Source: Desulfoglaeba alkanexedens ALDC
Lineage (GTDB): Bacteria > Desulfobacterota > Syntrophobacteria > Syntrophobacterales > DSM-9756
DNA: 64,000 nt
Direction: 5' to 3'
NCBI RefSeq assembly: GCF_005377625.1
Contig: NZ_CP040098.1
Coordinates: 2,435,279-2,499,278 of the forward strand
The translations under genes and the position numbers were made by a program. The notes under the pieces were generated by a model. That model was not told the DNA's origin and did not search any database. It saw only the letters and a program-made list of their open reading frames with translations. Positions 34,417 through 42,879 of the stretch are shown piece after piece; the first letter of the stretch is position 1; the number at the start of each line of letters is the position of its first letter.

Positions 34417-34887
34417 ATGAAGATTTCGGAAACGCAGCATCACGCCCCGCTTCAGAACGAAAGCGAAAGGAGCCGTCGAACCGGAACCGCCGGTTCTCCA
34501 GGCTTCCAGGAGATGCTTGATGAGGAGGCTGGGGCGTCCGTGTCGCCGGCCGTCTCGAGCCCCGGTGAAACCGAAGCCGTGTCCCCTGCAGGCGGCCTCG
34601 CTCCCTTCTCGAACCTGGAGGTTCCCACCGAAGGTCTCGGCGCTTCCGTTGAGGCGATCGATCATCTGATCGAAGGCTTTCATCGCCTGCAGCAGGGCCT
34701 TGAGTCGCCGGTGGTGACTCCCAGGGAAGTCGAGGGGCGGCTGGAGGCTTTGGCGCAGGAAGCCGAAGGGCTTCGCGGGCGGTTCGAGGACTTGCCCCGG
34801 GACCACGGGCTTCGGTTGCTTGCCGAAGAAATCCAGGTCCTGGGCTACGTGGAATCCGTCAAGTGGCGCCGGGGCGATTACCTTTGA
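34417..34887 (+). CDS. Unknown protein under sigma-54 control, flagella-associated by position
   Basis: 156 residues, no signal peptide or membrane segment. The N-terminal half is low-complexity and Ser/Gly/Pro-rich. The C-terminal half (about 75-150) is predicted helical, with AIDHLIEGFHRLQQGL and GRLEALAQEAEGLRGRFE, ending LGYVESVKWRRGDYL. I do not recognise the family. The sigma-54 promoter directly upstream and the location between flagellar signalling and chemotaxis genes suggest a class II or III flagellar accessory protein. Confidence 0.75.
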   Translation: MKISETQHHAPLQNESERSRRTGTAGSPGFQEMLDEEAGASVSPAVSSPGETEAVSPAGGLAPFSNLEVPTEGLGASVEAIDHLIEGFHRLQQGLESPVVTPREVEGRLEALAQEAEGLRGRFEDLPRDHGLRLLAEEIQVLGYVESVKWRRGDYL

Positions 34888-34908
34888 ACCTTTGAGCGGG
34901 AGGTGCCT

Positions 34909-35226
34909 TTGAAGTCACTTCCATCGACGGGGAAAATCATTGCGATACTGGCGGTTTTGCACGGCTTCCTAGGGGGACCGGGGGTCTCGGTCGAGTGCCG
35001 GGAACCCCTTGGGCCTCCGATGCTCCTGGCCGAACTTCGTGAAAGCGACGAAGCCGTTGTCCACCGGGCCGTCCCGGAGCGTCCATCGTGTCTGGAAGAA
35101 GAAGAGTGGGAAAAGCAGGAGAAGGCGTGGAACATGCTGCAGGACATGATCCTCGACCTCGATTTCGAACGGAAGTCGTTTCGCCCCGTCGTTCCCCATG
35201 AGTCCCCTGAAAGACCCGGAAGGTAA
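34909..35226 (+). CDS. Small exported protein of unknown function
   Basis: About 105 residues. An N-terminal signal sequence (STGKIIAILAVLHGFLGG) is followed by an acidic helical region rich in Glu (CLEEEEWEKQEKAWNMLQDM). TTG 34909 is chosen because GGGAGG lies five bases upstream; GTG 34903 overlaps that site. It follows the previous gene by 21 bases and shares its sigma-54 promoter. Probably periplasmic. No family recognised. Confidence 0.6.
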   Translation: MKSLPSTGKIIAILAVLHGFLGGPGVSVECREPLGPPMLLAELRESDEAVVHRAVPERPSCLEEEEWEKQEKAWNMLQDMILDLDFERKSFRPVVPHESPERPGR

Positions 35227-35269
35227 TCGCTTGTCCCAAAACAAGCTCGTGAAGGTCGGGCCGTGAGAT

Positions 35270-35862
35270 TCCTTGTTTCTGTAGGAGCGGGCTTGCCCGC
35301 GACGCAAACCATCTGTAGGAGCGGGGCCCTCGCCGCGACTCGCAAAACAGGCAATGCCGCGTTGACCCTGATCGCCGGCAAGCCGGCTCCTATTCCCCTC
35401 CCCTTGTGGGAGGGGATTAAGGGGAGGGGAACGTAACTGATTGACATACGTTAATTTTCTCACCCTCACCCCAACCCTCTCCCATCAAGGGAGAGGGGGA
35501 TTTTGTGACCTTTTCCCCTCCCCTTGTGGGAGGGGATTAAGGGGAGGGGAGTGTAATTGATTGACATACGTTAATTTTCTCACCCTCACCCCAACCCTCT
35601 CCCATCAAGGGAGAGGGGGATTTTGTGACCTTTTCCCCTCCCCTTGTGGGAGGGGATTAGGGGGAGGGGAGTGTAATTGATTGACATACGTTAATTTTCT
35701 CACCCTCACCCCAACCCTCTCCCATCAAGGGAGAGGGGGATTTTGTGACCTTTTCCCCTCCCCTTGTGGGAGGGGATTAAGGGGAGGGGGAGAGGGGGGA
35801 TTTTTTTGGCCTTCGTTAACCTTTTTGCTTAAGGTCTCCACTTTAGAACGCTACCAAAATTT
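35270..35862. repeat. D module plus 120-bp tandem array of B and a terminal C module
   Basis: D (about 35280-35395, GTAGGAGCGGGCTTGCCCGC) is followed by three full 120-bp B units (35395-35514, 35515-35634, 35635-35754) and a partial fourth (35755-35788). Each is a reverse-strand B module with identical spacing. The cluster ends with the C module in reverse (35815-35860, ending AGAACGCTACC). The unit period is exact. There are no unique spacers, so it is not a CRISPR array. Confidence 0.92.
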
Positions 35863-36184
35863 TAGCATCATACAATCAACACTTTACTCTGTGGACCTTA
35901 AGCTGCCACGGTCCGGACTTTCCTGCCCCATCCTTTGATGACTTCCAGCGAAGCCCTTCCGGAAGCACCGGCCTTGCCGCGCCCGGCAATGTTGACCGGC
36001 GTTTCGTGAGCCGGGGTGTGGAGATCCCTGGCTCGGCTGCCGAAAACCCGCTTTGCTATTGAGCTCTTCCCACTTTGGGTTCAAGGTGAACCGCCGATCC
36101 GCCGATCATATGGGTGAATTCAAGGGGACCATCGAGCGCCTTCGGCGCATGGCAACGATCGAACTCGGTGACAGCGGATCTTTT
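35863..36184. other. Leader region of the chemotaxis operon
   Basis: No separate gene. Open frame continues upstream of the chosen cheR start to 36053, with alternative ATGs at 36110 and 36149. I found no sigma-54 consensus here; the operon promoter is not identified. Confidence 0.4.
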
Positions 36185-37015
36185 ATGGCTCATCCCATGT
36201 CCGAAAGCCTGTTCCGCCAGTTCAGCGAACTGGTCTACGAACAGTGCGGGATCAATCTTCACGAAGGCAAGCGAACGCTCCTCGAGGCACGGCTGGCCAA
36301 GAGACTCCGGGCGACCGGCATGGACTGTCCCGAAGAGTACTACCGCTATATCACATCCGCGGAAGGTAGGGCCGAGCTCATTCATTTTCTGGACAGCGTT
36401 TCCACAAACCTCACCGCCTTCTTCAGGGAAGTGCAGCATTTCGAGTATCTGGAGCGCCATGTGTTGCCGGAAATCGTGGAACGAAAGCGGGCCGAGCGCA
36501 GGTTCAGGCTTCGTGCCTGGTGCGCTGCCTGTTCCACGGGTGAAGAGCCGTACAGTATCGCCATGACGGTCCTTTCCGTGCTGGACCGGCCCGAAACTTG
36601 GGATTTCAAGATCCTGGCGACGGACATCTCCACGAAGGTGCTGGCCATAGCCGAGCAGGGGCGGTACTCGAGAGAGCGCCTGGCCAAGGTTCCTGAAGCC
36701 TACCGGCGGCTGTTCTTTCGCGGGTCGCCCGGAGGGGGCTCGGCCGACACCTTCGAGGTGATTCCGGAAGTCCGCCGCATCGTCACCTTCCGGCGCCTGA
36801 ACCTCAAAGATCCTTATCCGTTCCATGGACCGTTCGACTTCATCTTTTGCCGTAACGTCATGATCTATTTCGATAAGTCCACACAGGAGTCCCTGATCAA
36901 CCGAATGGCCGCGTATCTGGCGCCCGGCGGATACTTCTTCGTGGGGCATGCGGAGAGCCTCACGGGGCTGAAACACCCGCTGATCTATGTCAAGCCGGCT
37001 GTTTACCGTAAGTAG
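36185..37015 (+). CDS. cheR: Chemotaxis protein methyltransferase CheR
   Basis: 276 residues. Helical N-terminal domain (FRQFSELVYEQCGINLHEGK, RTLLEARLAKRLRATG) and SAM-binding domain with LRAWCAACSTGEEPYSIAM, ILATDISTKVLAIAEQG and FDFIFCRNVMIYFD. CheR methylates glutamates of chemoreceptors for adaptation. ATG 36185 gives standard family length; upstream ATGs lack ribosome sites. First gene of the operon. No receptor gene or cheB occurs in the window, so these must lie elsewhere. Confidence 0.94.
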   Translation: MAHPMSESLFRQFSELVYEQCGINLHEGKRTLLEARLAKRLRATGMDCPEEYYRYITSAEGRAELIHFLDSVSTNLTAFFREVQHFEYLERHVLPEIVERKRAERRFRLRAWCAACSTGEEPYSIAMTVLSVLDRPETWDFKILATDISTKVLAIAEQGRYSRERLAKVPEAYRRLFFRGSPGGGSADTFEVIPEVRRIVTFRRLNLKDPYPFHGPFDFIFCRNVMIYFDKSTQESLINRMAAYLAPGGYFFVGHAESLTGLKHPLIYVKPAVYRK

Positions 37016-37036
37016 CGGAAGTCGCTCAATCTCCTG

Positions 37037-37537
37037 ATGATCGAGAAACGAGGCATGCAACGAGTGATTATCAGAGTTGCGGACATGGCGGTGAGCAACC
37101 GCCCCGACGAGATCCTCATCACCTACTCGCTGGGGTCCTGCATAGCGGTGGTGATTTACGATCCCAGGGTGAGGGTGGGAGGGATTCTGCACTACATGCT
37201 GCCGGAATCGTCCATGGATCCGGAAAAGGCCAAACGGAAGCCGGCCATGTTCGCGGATACGGGGATCCCGATGCTGTTCAAAGCCAGCTATGCGTTGGGA
37301 GCCCAGAAAAAGAACCTGACGGTGAAAGTCGTCGGTGGAGCTCATATCCTCGACGAAAACGGGGTGTTCAACATAGGAAAACGCAATTACATGGCGTTGC
37401 GCAAGATCTTCTGGAGGAACAATGTGCTCGTTTCCGCGGAGCACGTCGGCGGGAGCGTGAACCGAACCGTCCGGCTGATGATGGATACGGGGCAGGTGAT
37501 CCTGAAGGTGTCCGGCCTGGGAGAGATGGAGCTGTAG
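37037..37537 (+). CDS. cheD: Chemoreceptor glutamine deamidase CheD
   Basis: 166 residues. The catalytic Cys35 sits in SLGSCIAVVIYDP, His52 in GGILHYMLP, and the Thr region is ADTGIPMLFKA. VKVVGGAHIL and NVLVSAEHVGG are family blocks. CheD deamidates receptor glutamines and in several species is also a partner of CheC/CheX-type phosphatases. Start may be 37037 or the ATG at 37055 (MQRVII). Located between cheR and a cheY. Confidence 0.93.
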   Translation: MIEKRGMQRVIIRVADMAVSNRPDEILITYSLGSCIAVVIYDPRVRVGGILHYMLPESSMDPEKAKRKPAMFADTGIPMLFKASYALGAQKKNLTVKVVGGAHILDENGVFNIGKRNYMALRKIFWRNNVLVSAEHVGGSVNRTVRLMMDTGQVILKVSGLGEMEL

Positions 37538-37558
37538 ATTCCGGGGAGATCTATTGAG

Positions 37559-37981
37559 ATGTCGTACAATGTTTTGATCGTTGATGATTCGAAATCCATG
37601 CGAAGCGTCATCAAGAAGGTTCTTCGCATTTCAGGATTTCGCAGCGGAGAAATCCTCGAGGCGGAAAACGGGAAGGAAGCACTGGAGCTCCTGAAGGGCA
37701 ACTGGGTTGACCTCATCCTCACGGACATCTATATGCCCGTGATGGACGGGATCGAGTTCATTCGGAGGTTGGAGCAGGAAGAGACCTTGAAGGACGTCCC
37801 GGTGCTGCTTCTGACGACGGAAGGCAACGAAGAAAGACTGCAGGAGGCCATGGCCCTGGGAGCGAAGGCCTATCTTCGCAAGCCCTTTCAACCCGAAGCG
37901 ATTCGAGCTTTGCTGAACCAGATCCTTGGAGAGACCGATGGACGGGAACCTGAGGGATGTGATGAAGGATGCGATTTCTGA
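37559..37981 (+). CDS. cheY: CheY-like response regulator
   Basis: 140 residues, single REC domain: acidic pair D9-D10 (LIVDDSKSMR), phospho-acceptor D56 (LILTDIYMPVMDG), conserved Thr in LLLTTEG and Lys in LRKPF. A short acidic tail (REPEGCDEGCDF) extends past the domain. Ends inside the start region of the CheX gene, so expression is coupled. Two CheY-like proteins are encoded in this operon. Confidence 0.92.
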   Translation: MSYNVLIVDDSKSMRSVIKKVLRISGFRSGEILEAENGKEALELLKGNWVDLILTDIYMPVMDGIEFIRRLEQEETLKDVPVLLLTTEGNEERLQEAMALGAKAYLRKPFQPEAIRALLNQILGETDGREPEGCDEGCDF

Positions 37982-38393
37982 GGTGCTGACCACGATGTTT
38001 TTCGTCGAGGTGAGCTTCTCGGATAACGGAACACCGGTCTTCGATGAAAGTATGGGAGCACGGATCACTCTGCACCGGAGGCGGGGCGGAAGGTCTTGTG
38101 CATGGATCCTCAGCTTTCACTTGTCGCGGGCCTTTGCGACCTTGATTTCAGCCAATCTCCTGGGCAAGGATGAATCGGATGTGTCCCATGACGAGGTTCA
38201 AGACGTGATGTTGGAGATGGCCAACATGATCGGCGGAAGCTGTGTCGCACGATTGCCGGAATCCGATTGGGTTCTGGGGCTTCCCGAATGGCTGGCGGAC
38301 CCGTCGCCGCCGGTCCAGGAGGGGGAGACGCTGATTCTGTGCACATGGGAAGAACAGGTGGGTGTTGTCCGAATGGTCGAAACGCCCGTTTGA
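37938..38393 (+). CDS. cheX: CheX-like chemotaxis phosphatase
   Basis: 151 residues. The CheC/CheX/FliY-type active-site helix is present once, with E93-x2-N96 in MLEMANMIGGSC, matching CheX. N-terminal beta-alpha region MDGNLRDVMKDAISEVLTTM. Such proteins dephosphorylate CheY-P. ATG 37938 has GGAGAG four bases upstream and overlaps the preceding cheY by 44 bases; TTG 37926 is a weaker option. It lies between two cheY genes, while a CheZ-type phosphatase is also encoded downstream. Confidence 0.8.
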   Translation: MDGNLRDVMKDAISEVLTTMFFVEVSFSDNGTPVFDESMGARITLHRRRGGRSCAWILSFHLSRAFATLISANLLGKDESDVSHDEVQDVMLEMANMIGGSCVARLPESDWVLGLPEWLADPSPPVQEGETLILCTWEEQVGVVRMVETPV

Positions 38394-38466
38394 AATCCCT
38401 CTGACGCCGGGGAGCCGCCTGTTGGGCTCATCCGGCAACGGACAGGAACGGACAGGGAGGAAGGCT

Positions 38467-38850
38467 TTGGAGTACGGGAAGATGACGGTTCTGGTGGTGG
38501 ATGACTTCTCCACGATGCGCCGCATTATACGGAATATCCTGAGGGAATTGGGCTTCAAGAACATATTGGAAGCCGAAAACGGTGCGGCGGCGGTGACGGT
38601 GCTCAAGAACCACGATGTGGACCTGATCGTCGCCGACTGGAACATGCCTGAAATGACGGGCCTCGAGCTGCTCAAATGGGTCCGGGGCAACGCCCGGACC
38701 AAGGACCTGCCGTTTCTCATGGTGACAGCGGAGGCACAGAAAGAAAACATCGTGGAAGCGGTCAAGGCCAAGGTCAGCCATTACATCATCAAGCCTTTTA
38801 CCGCGGCGACGCTTCAGGAAAAGCTGCAGAAGATACTTCCTCAAGAGTGA
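38467..38850 (+). CDS. cheY: CheY response regulator
   Basis: About 127 residues. REC domain with VLVVDDFSTMRRIIRNILRE, acceptor Asp in LIVADWNMPEMTG, LMVTAEAQKEN and YIIKPFT, very close to classical CheY that binds FliM. Start may be TTG 38467 (GGGAGGAAGG upstream) or ATG 38482. The cheA gene starts 15 bases downstream. More CheY-like than the copy at 37559, so this is the better candidate for the motor-binding regulator. Confidence 0.93.
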   Translation: MEYGKMTVLVVDDFSTMRRIIRNILRELGFKNILEAENGAAAVTVLKNHDVDLIVADWNMPEMTGLELLKWVRGNARTKDLPFLMVTAEAQKENIVEAVKAKVSHYIIKPFTAATLQEKLQKILPQE

Positions 38851-38865
38851 TCCAGGAGATCGAAC

Positions 38866-41100
38866 ATGACAAAGAATGGGGATGTGCATGGCATCGCACT
38901 GGAGATCCTCAACCGTTTGACGAACGGGGTGGTCATGGGCGCCGATGATCTCATGGGCATTGGAGACTGTCTGAACCTTTTGGACGAACTCGAAGGACGC
39001 CCGGATCTGCCGGAGGAATGGTCGGAGACGATTCAAGAGGTCAAAAAACGCTTCAACCGGATCATCCTCGAAGAATCCCCTGACGTGGACCATGATTGGC
39101 GAGCCATCCAGGAGATGCTCAGCGATCTGGCGGGTGAGGGGCAATCCCAAGACCGAGGTGCGGACTTGGGCGGGTCGACCGGCGAGAATGGGTCCGTATC
39201 CCTCGGTGGGGCACCCGCGGAGGCGGAAGCGACTTCCGCTGTGTCCGAAATCCTGGAAAGCCAGGCGCCCGAGGCCGGATCGGAAGAACTGGAAGTTCAG
39301 GATCCCGAACTTCTTCGCGACTTTGTTGAAGAGGCCAAAGAGCATCTGGCGTCAATCGAGATCAACATGATTTCCCTGGAGGCCGATCCGGACGACAAGG
39401 AAGCCGTCAACGAGGTGTTCAGACCCTTTCACAGCATCAAGGGCGTGGCCGGCTTCCTGAACCTCAAGGGAATCCACGAGTTGACCCACGAAGTCGAAAA
39501 CCTCCTGGACGAAGCCCGTTCGGGGCATATCAAGATAACGGACGCCCTCATCGACCTGGTCCTAAACGCCGTGGACATCCTCAAGGTGCTGCTCGGCGAA
39601 CTGGAGGACGCGAGCTCGGGGCGGGAGGGAGCCGGCATTTCGATGCACCTGGTCCGCGGCTTTATGGAGAGAGTGCGTCGCTTCCGGCCGGACGCGGAAG
39701 GGAAAGCGTTGCGGGAGGTTCCTCAAATTGGAAAGATCTTGGTCGATCAAGGGGTGATCGAACCGGAGCGCCTCGAGGAGGCGGCCGAAAGGAGTCGTCG
39801 CAGCAACCGGAGGATCGGGGAAGAACTGGTTTCGGAAGGTCTGGTGGCACCGCAGGACTTGGGACGTGCCTTGAGGCAGCAGCGGCACCTGAAGGAAGGA
39901 GCGGCTTCGGTTCGGGTCGACACCATGAAGCTCGACGGCCTGGTGGACATGGTGGGCGAACTGGTCATCGCGCAATCCATGGTGCTTCAGAATCCTGAGG
40001 TGCAGGGGATCAAGGATCAGAAATTCCAGAAGGACGCCGTTCAGCTCCGCCGGATCACCGCAGAACTGCAGCGGATCAGCATGTCGCTTCGCATGGTGCC
40101 CATCAAGAGCACCTTTCAGAAAATGATCCGCCTGGTACGGGACCTTTCCCACAAGTCTGGAAAAGAAGTGACTTTGGTCATGCGCGGCGAGGAGACGGAA
40201 ATCGACCGCAACATGGTGGAGGAAATCTACGAACCGCTGGTGCACATGATCCGAAACTCGCTGGATCACGGAATCGAAATGCCGCAGGAACGGATCAAGG
40301 CCGGCAAGGAGCCCACCGGTACCATTTCCCTTTCGGCGGAACAGAAGGGGGGGAACATCATCATCGAACTCCAGGACGACGGCCGCGGGTTGGATGTGGA
40401 AAAGATTCGATCGCGAGCAGTCGAACGCGGACTCATTTCCCCGGAGGACGTCCTGGAGGACAAGGATATTTATGAACTGATCTTCCAAGCCGGTTTTTCC
40501 ACCAAAGACGAGATTACCGATGTGTCGGGCCGCGGCGTTGGGATGGACGTGGTTCGAAAGAGTGTGGAGGGGCTCCGGGGGAAGCTCGAGGTCTCGAGTC
40601 GGCCGGGCAGGGGAACCCTTTTCGTATTAAAGCTGCCGCTCACCATGGCCATCATCGACGGCATGGTGATCCGCGTGGGTAAAGAACGCTATGTGATTCC
40701 GACGGTGGCGCTCAAGGAATCGCTTCGCCCCGCCCGGGAGAATTACCTCACGGTGCAGGGTCGAGGGGAAATGATCATGGTGCGCGATCACCTCATGTCG
40801 CTTATCCGGCTCCACGAACTCCTGGACGTGGAGCCCCAGCACCGCCATCCTTGGGATGCCCTGGTGCTTGTGGTCACCGAGGACACGCGATCGTACTGCC
40901 TGCTGGCCGACGAAATCATCGGCAGGCAGGAGGTCGTCATCAAGAGCCTCGGTGGTTCTCTGAGGAATGTAAAGGGGATTTCTGGCGGAGCGATTCTGGG
41001 GGACGGCAAGGTGGCGCTGATCATCGACGTCAAGGGACTCCTGAGTTCCTACGAAGAGGGTGCGAGAGATGTTGCGGAACCTCACAGAAGAGTGGCGTGA
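38866..41100 (+). CDS. cheA: Chemotaxis histidine kinase CheA with an embedded MshEN-like segment
   Basis: 744 residues. Hpt (P1) domain about 144-250 with phospho-His H189 (FRPFHSIKGVAGFL). Dimerisation helices about 350-415, HATPase with N box HMIRNSLDHGIEMP and G boxes DDGRGLD and GRGVGMDVV, and a C-terminal CheW-like P5 domain. Between P1 and P3, residues 286-340 contain two copies of an (R/Q)IGxxLVxxGxxxxxxLxxA pattern (QIGKILVDQGVIEPERLEEA and RIGEELVSEGLVAPQDLGRA), as in MshEN/GspE-N c-di-GMP-binding domains. A preceding N-terminal segment (1-140) is unusual. No P2 domain is evident. Confidence 0.94.
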   Translation: MTKNGDVHGIALEILNRLTNGVVMGADDLMGIGDCLNLLDELEGRPDLPEEWSETIQEVKKRFNRIILEESPDVDHDWRAIQEMLSDLAGEGQSQDRGADLGGSTGENGSVSLGGAPAEAEATSAVSEILESQAPEAGSEELEVQDPELLRDFVEEAKEHLASIEINMISLEADPDDKEAVNEVFRPFHSIKGVAGFLNLKGIHELTHEVENLLDEARSGHIKITDALIDLVLNAVDILKVLLGELEDASSGREGAGISMHLVRGFMERVRRFRPDAEGKALREVPQIGKILVDQGVIEPERLEEAAERSRRSNRRIGEELVSEGLVAPQDLGRALRQQRHLKEGAASVRVDTMKLDGLVDMVGELVIAQSMVLQNPEVQGIKDQKFQKDAVQLRRITAELQRISMSLRMVPIKSTFQKMIRLVRDLSHKSGKEVTLVMRGEETEIDRNMVEEIYEPLVHMIRNSLDHGIEMPQERIKAGKEPTGTISLSAEQKGGNIIIELQDDGRGLDVEKIRSRAVERGLISPEDVLEDKDIYELIFQAGFSTKDEITDVSGRGVGMDVVRKSVEGLRGKLEVSSRPGRGTLFVLKLPLTMAIIDGMVIRVGKERYVIPTVALKESLRPARENYLTVQGRGEMIMVRDHLMSLIRLHELLDVEPQHRHPWDALVLVVTEDTRSYCLLADEIIGRQEVVIKSLGGSLRNVKGISGGAILGDGKVALIIDVKGLLSSYEEGARDVAEPHRRVA

Positions 41101-42292
41101 CTTGATTCATCGGCTGGAACGCCTGGAACAGACACTGGCTACCGATGCGGATCCTGAGCGGGCGACCGGCTTGTGGCGTGAGGCGGTCAAGGATCTTGCC
41201 GGCTCTGCGGCCATGCTCGGCCTTGAGGGTCTCGACGAAGTGAGCGAGGAGCTGGAAGCCCTTTTCGAGAGGACCGCGGCTTCCGGGTCGTTCGAGGAAG
41301 ATCTCCCGTTGATCCGCAGGGCCGTGGACAAGCTGATCCGCGAAATACGGGAGGTCTTGGAGGCGGCTGCTCCCGGCGGGGAAGAGGCGGAATTCGCCGA
41401 TCTGGCAACGGCGGTGGAAAAGCTCGGGGGGCGCCTGATTCGACCAAGCCGGGACGGGCATGAACGCCGCCTGGAGATTGAGTTCCCCATGGATCATGGA
41501 ATCTTAAACCGGGTGGAAGCCTGTCTCTTGTTTCACGACGTGACCGCTTCGGTTTCCGGTTCTACGGCGGATGAAGGTGAGGTTCTGGAAGAGGTCATCG
41601 ACGGCATCAAGGAGTTCATGACGTCGTTCGCCGCCGGCAACGTGGAGCGCGCCCAGCAGATCCTGCTCGACATCGCTCAGTGCCGGCATCCCGCTCTCTA
41701 CAAGGAAATCGGTTTGCTTGCGCGTGAACTGCACACATCGCTCAGGGATTTTCAGCTCAAACTGGATCCCGCCTTGAAAGAAATCGTGCAGGAGAGGTTG
41801 CCGGATTCGGGCAACCGCCTGGAGCACATCATCCAGCTGACGGAAAATGCGGCGAATGTCACCATGGACCATGTGGAGGCGATCCAGCGTCGGAATGAAG
41901 AAGACCGAGGGCGGGCTTCGCGATTGAGGGAGCTTGCGCAGGCGCTTTATCCTGTGGGGGACCAGGCGGCCAGGCGGCTGGAGGGGATCCTTTCGGAGGT
42001 CACGGAGCTCGAAGCGGATCTTTCAAAGAATCACGAGGACCTGCTCACCATTCTGACGGCTCAGGACTATCAAGATCTCACGGGCCAGATCATCTTGAAG
42101 ATCATCCGGCTGCTGAACGATCTGGAAGACAAGCTGTTGCATCTCATCAAATCGTTTGGGGTGCGTGTGGAGTCGGAAACCGGGAGGCGTTCGTCGGAGG
42201 GGGAACTCTACGGGCCGGCTCACAAAGATGTGGAAAGCGCGCTGCATTCCCAGGACGATGTGGATGCCATGCTGGCGGAATTCGGTTTTTGA
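41069..42292 (+). CDS. cheZ: CheZ-type CheY-P phosphatase with N-terminal Hpt-like extension
   Basis: 407 residues, about twice E. coli CheZ (214). The C-terminal half is CheZ: long helices with the catalytic region LTAQDYQDLTGQIILKII, and the CheY-binding C-terminal peptide DDVDAMLAEFGF, resembling the E. coli CheZ tail. Residues 1-95 look like an Hpt helical bundle (LAGSAAMLGLEGLDEVSEEL), but the usual phospho-His position is Lys (VKDLAGSA), so phosphotransfer is unlikely. ATG 41069 has GAAGAGG nine bases upstream and overlaps the cheA end. It would end CheY-P signalling. Confidence 0.85.
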   Translation: MLRNLTEEWRDLIHRLERLEQTLATDADPERATGLWREAVKDLAGSAAMLGLEGLDEVSEELEALFERTAASGSFEEDLPLIRRAVDKLIREIREVLEAAAPGGEEAEFADLATAVEKLGGRLIRPSRDGHERRLEIEFPMDHGILNRVEACLLFHDVTASVSGSTADEGEVLEEVIDGIKEFMTSFAAGNVERAQQILLDIAQCRHPALYKEIGLLARELHTSLRDFQLKLDPALKEIVQERLPDSGNRLEHIIQLTENAANVTMDHVEAIQRRNEEDRGRASRLRELAQALYPVGDQAARRLEGILSEVTELEADLSKNHEDLLTILTAQDYQDLTGQIILKIIRLLNDLEDKLLHLIKSFGVRVESETGRRSSEGELYGPAHKDVESALHSQDDVDAMLAEFGF

Positions 42293-42478
42293 AGGTGATG
42301 CTTCCTTTTTGCCTCGCCCTTCCGGCGTATTGCATTCCGTTCCGCCTGATGCCTCAATCGGCGGAGCTCGTCTTTGAGCTCAAGCAGGCCGGAGGACGGC
42401 CTGCCGTTGCCTCCCATATCGCTGGGATGGGACGCTTGCTCCCGCCTGAAAATGCCGGCAACCGTTCGGCTCAGGATT

Positions 42479-42664
42479 TTACTCGGTTCCGTTCTTGGGA
42501 TGTTTGGGTTGGAAGAGCTGACAAGGGATACCGGAAGCGGCGAAAACGACTTGACAGGGATGCTTCTTTGATCGGATCCCCCACGCCTTGCAGCCGTAGG
42601 GGCGCATCCGGTCCCAGGTGATCTTGAAATGTCGGCAGCCGAAGCAGTTGACTCGTTCCGCCAT
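42479..42664 (-). CDS. Small Cys-rich conserved-type protein, probably metal binding
   Basis: 61 residues, MAERVNCFGCRHFKITWDRM then a block with RPYGCKAWGI, KHPCQVVFAASG and IPCQLF. Five Cys and two His in a C-x2-C-H...C...C...C arrangement suggest a zinc- or iron-binding miniprotein. I recall similar small proteins in other Desulfobacterota genomes, but I cannot check. It is transcribed opposite to the cheZ and flgM genes and fills part of the 640-base gap between them. Function unknown. The neighbouring stretches 42293-42478 and 42665-42878 show nothing else. Confidence 0.7.
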   Translation of the reverse strand: MAERVNCFGCRHFKITWDRMRPYGCKAWGIRSKKHPCQVVFAASGIPCQLFQPKHPKNGTE

Positions 42665-42879
42665 AGTCCGTTCGTCGCATACCGGCGCCTGCCACCGGTG
42701 TTCGGGTCGATAGGGTTGAGATTCGCCCGGGTTCCTGTCAGGGGATCAGCGGAGCATGGAATGTGCCAGGCCGGCGGGTTGCGGAGAGGGCCCGACGGCT
42801 GCGGGTCGGCGGCTGCCATGTCGCGCGGCGAAGTCGCCGGAATTGGAAAATGCGTCGCTGCAGCCGGAAAATTTTTCCT

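Noticed and set aside
35395..35800. Tandem array considered as a CRISPR locus
   Set aside because: The whole 120-bp unit is repeated with no unique spacers, and no cas genes are present.
36056..37444. A 462-codon open frame antisense to cheR and cheD
   Set aside because: Both sense genes are unambiguous and the antisense product has no family resemblance.
42769..42782. A second possible sigma-54 site (AGGCCGGCGGGTTGCGG) before the flgM unit
   Set aside because: Spacing fits, but the -24 lacks the TGGCAC core; high GC makes such matches common.
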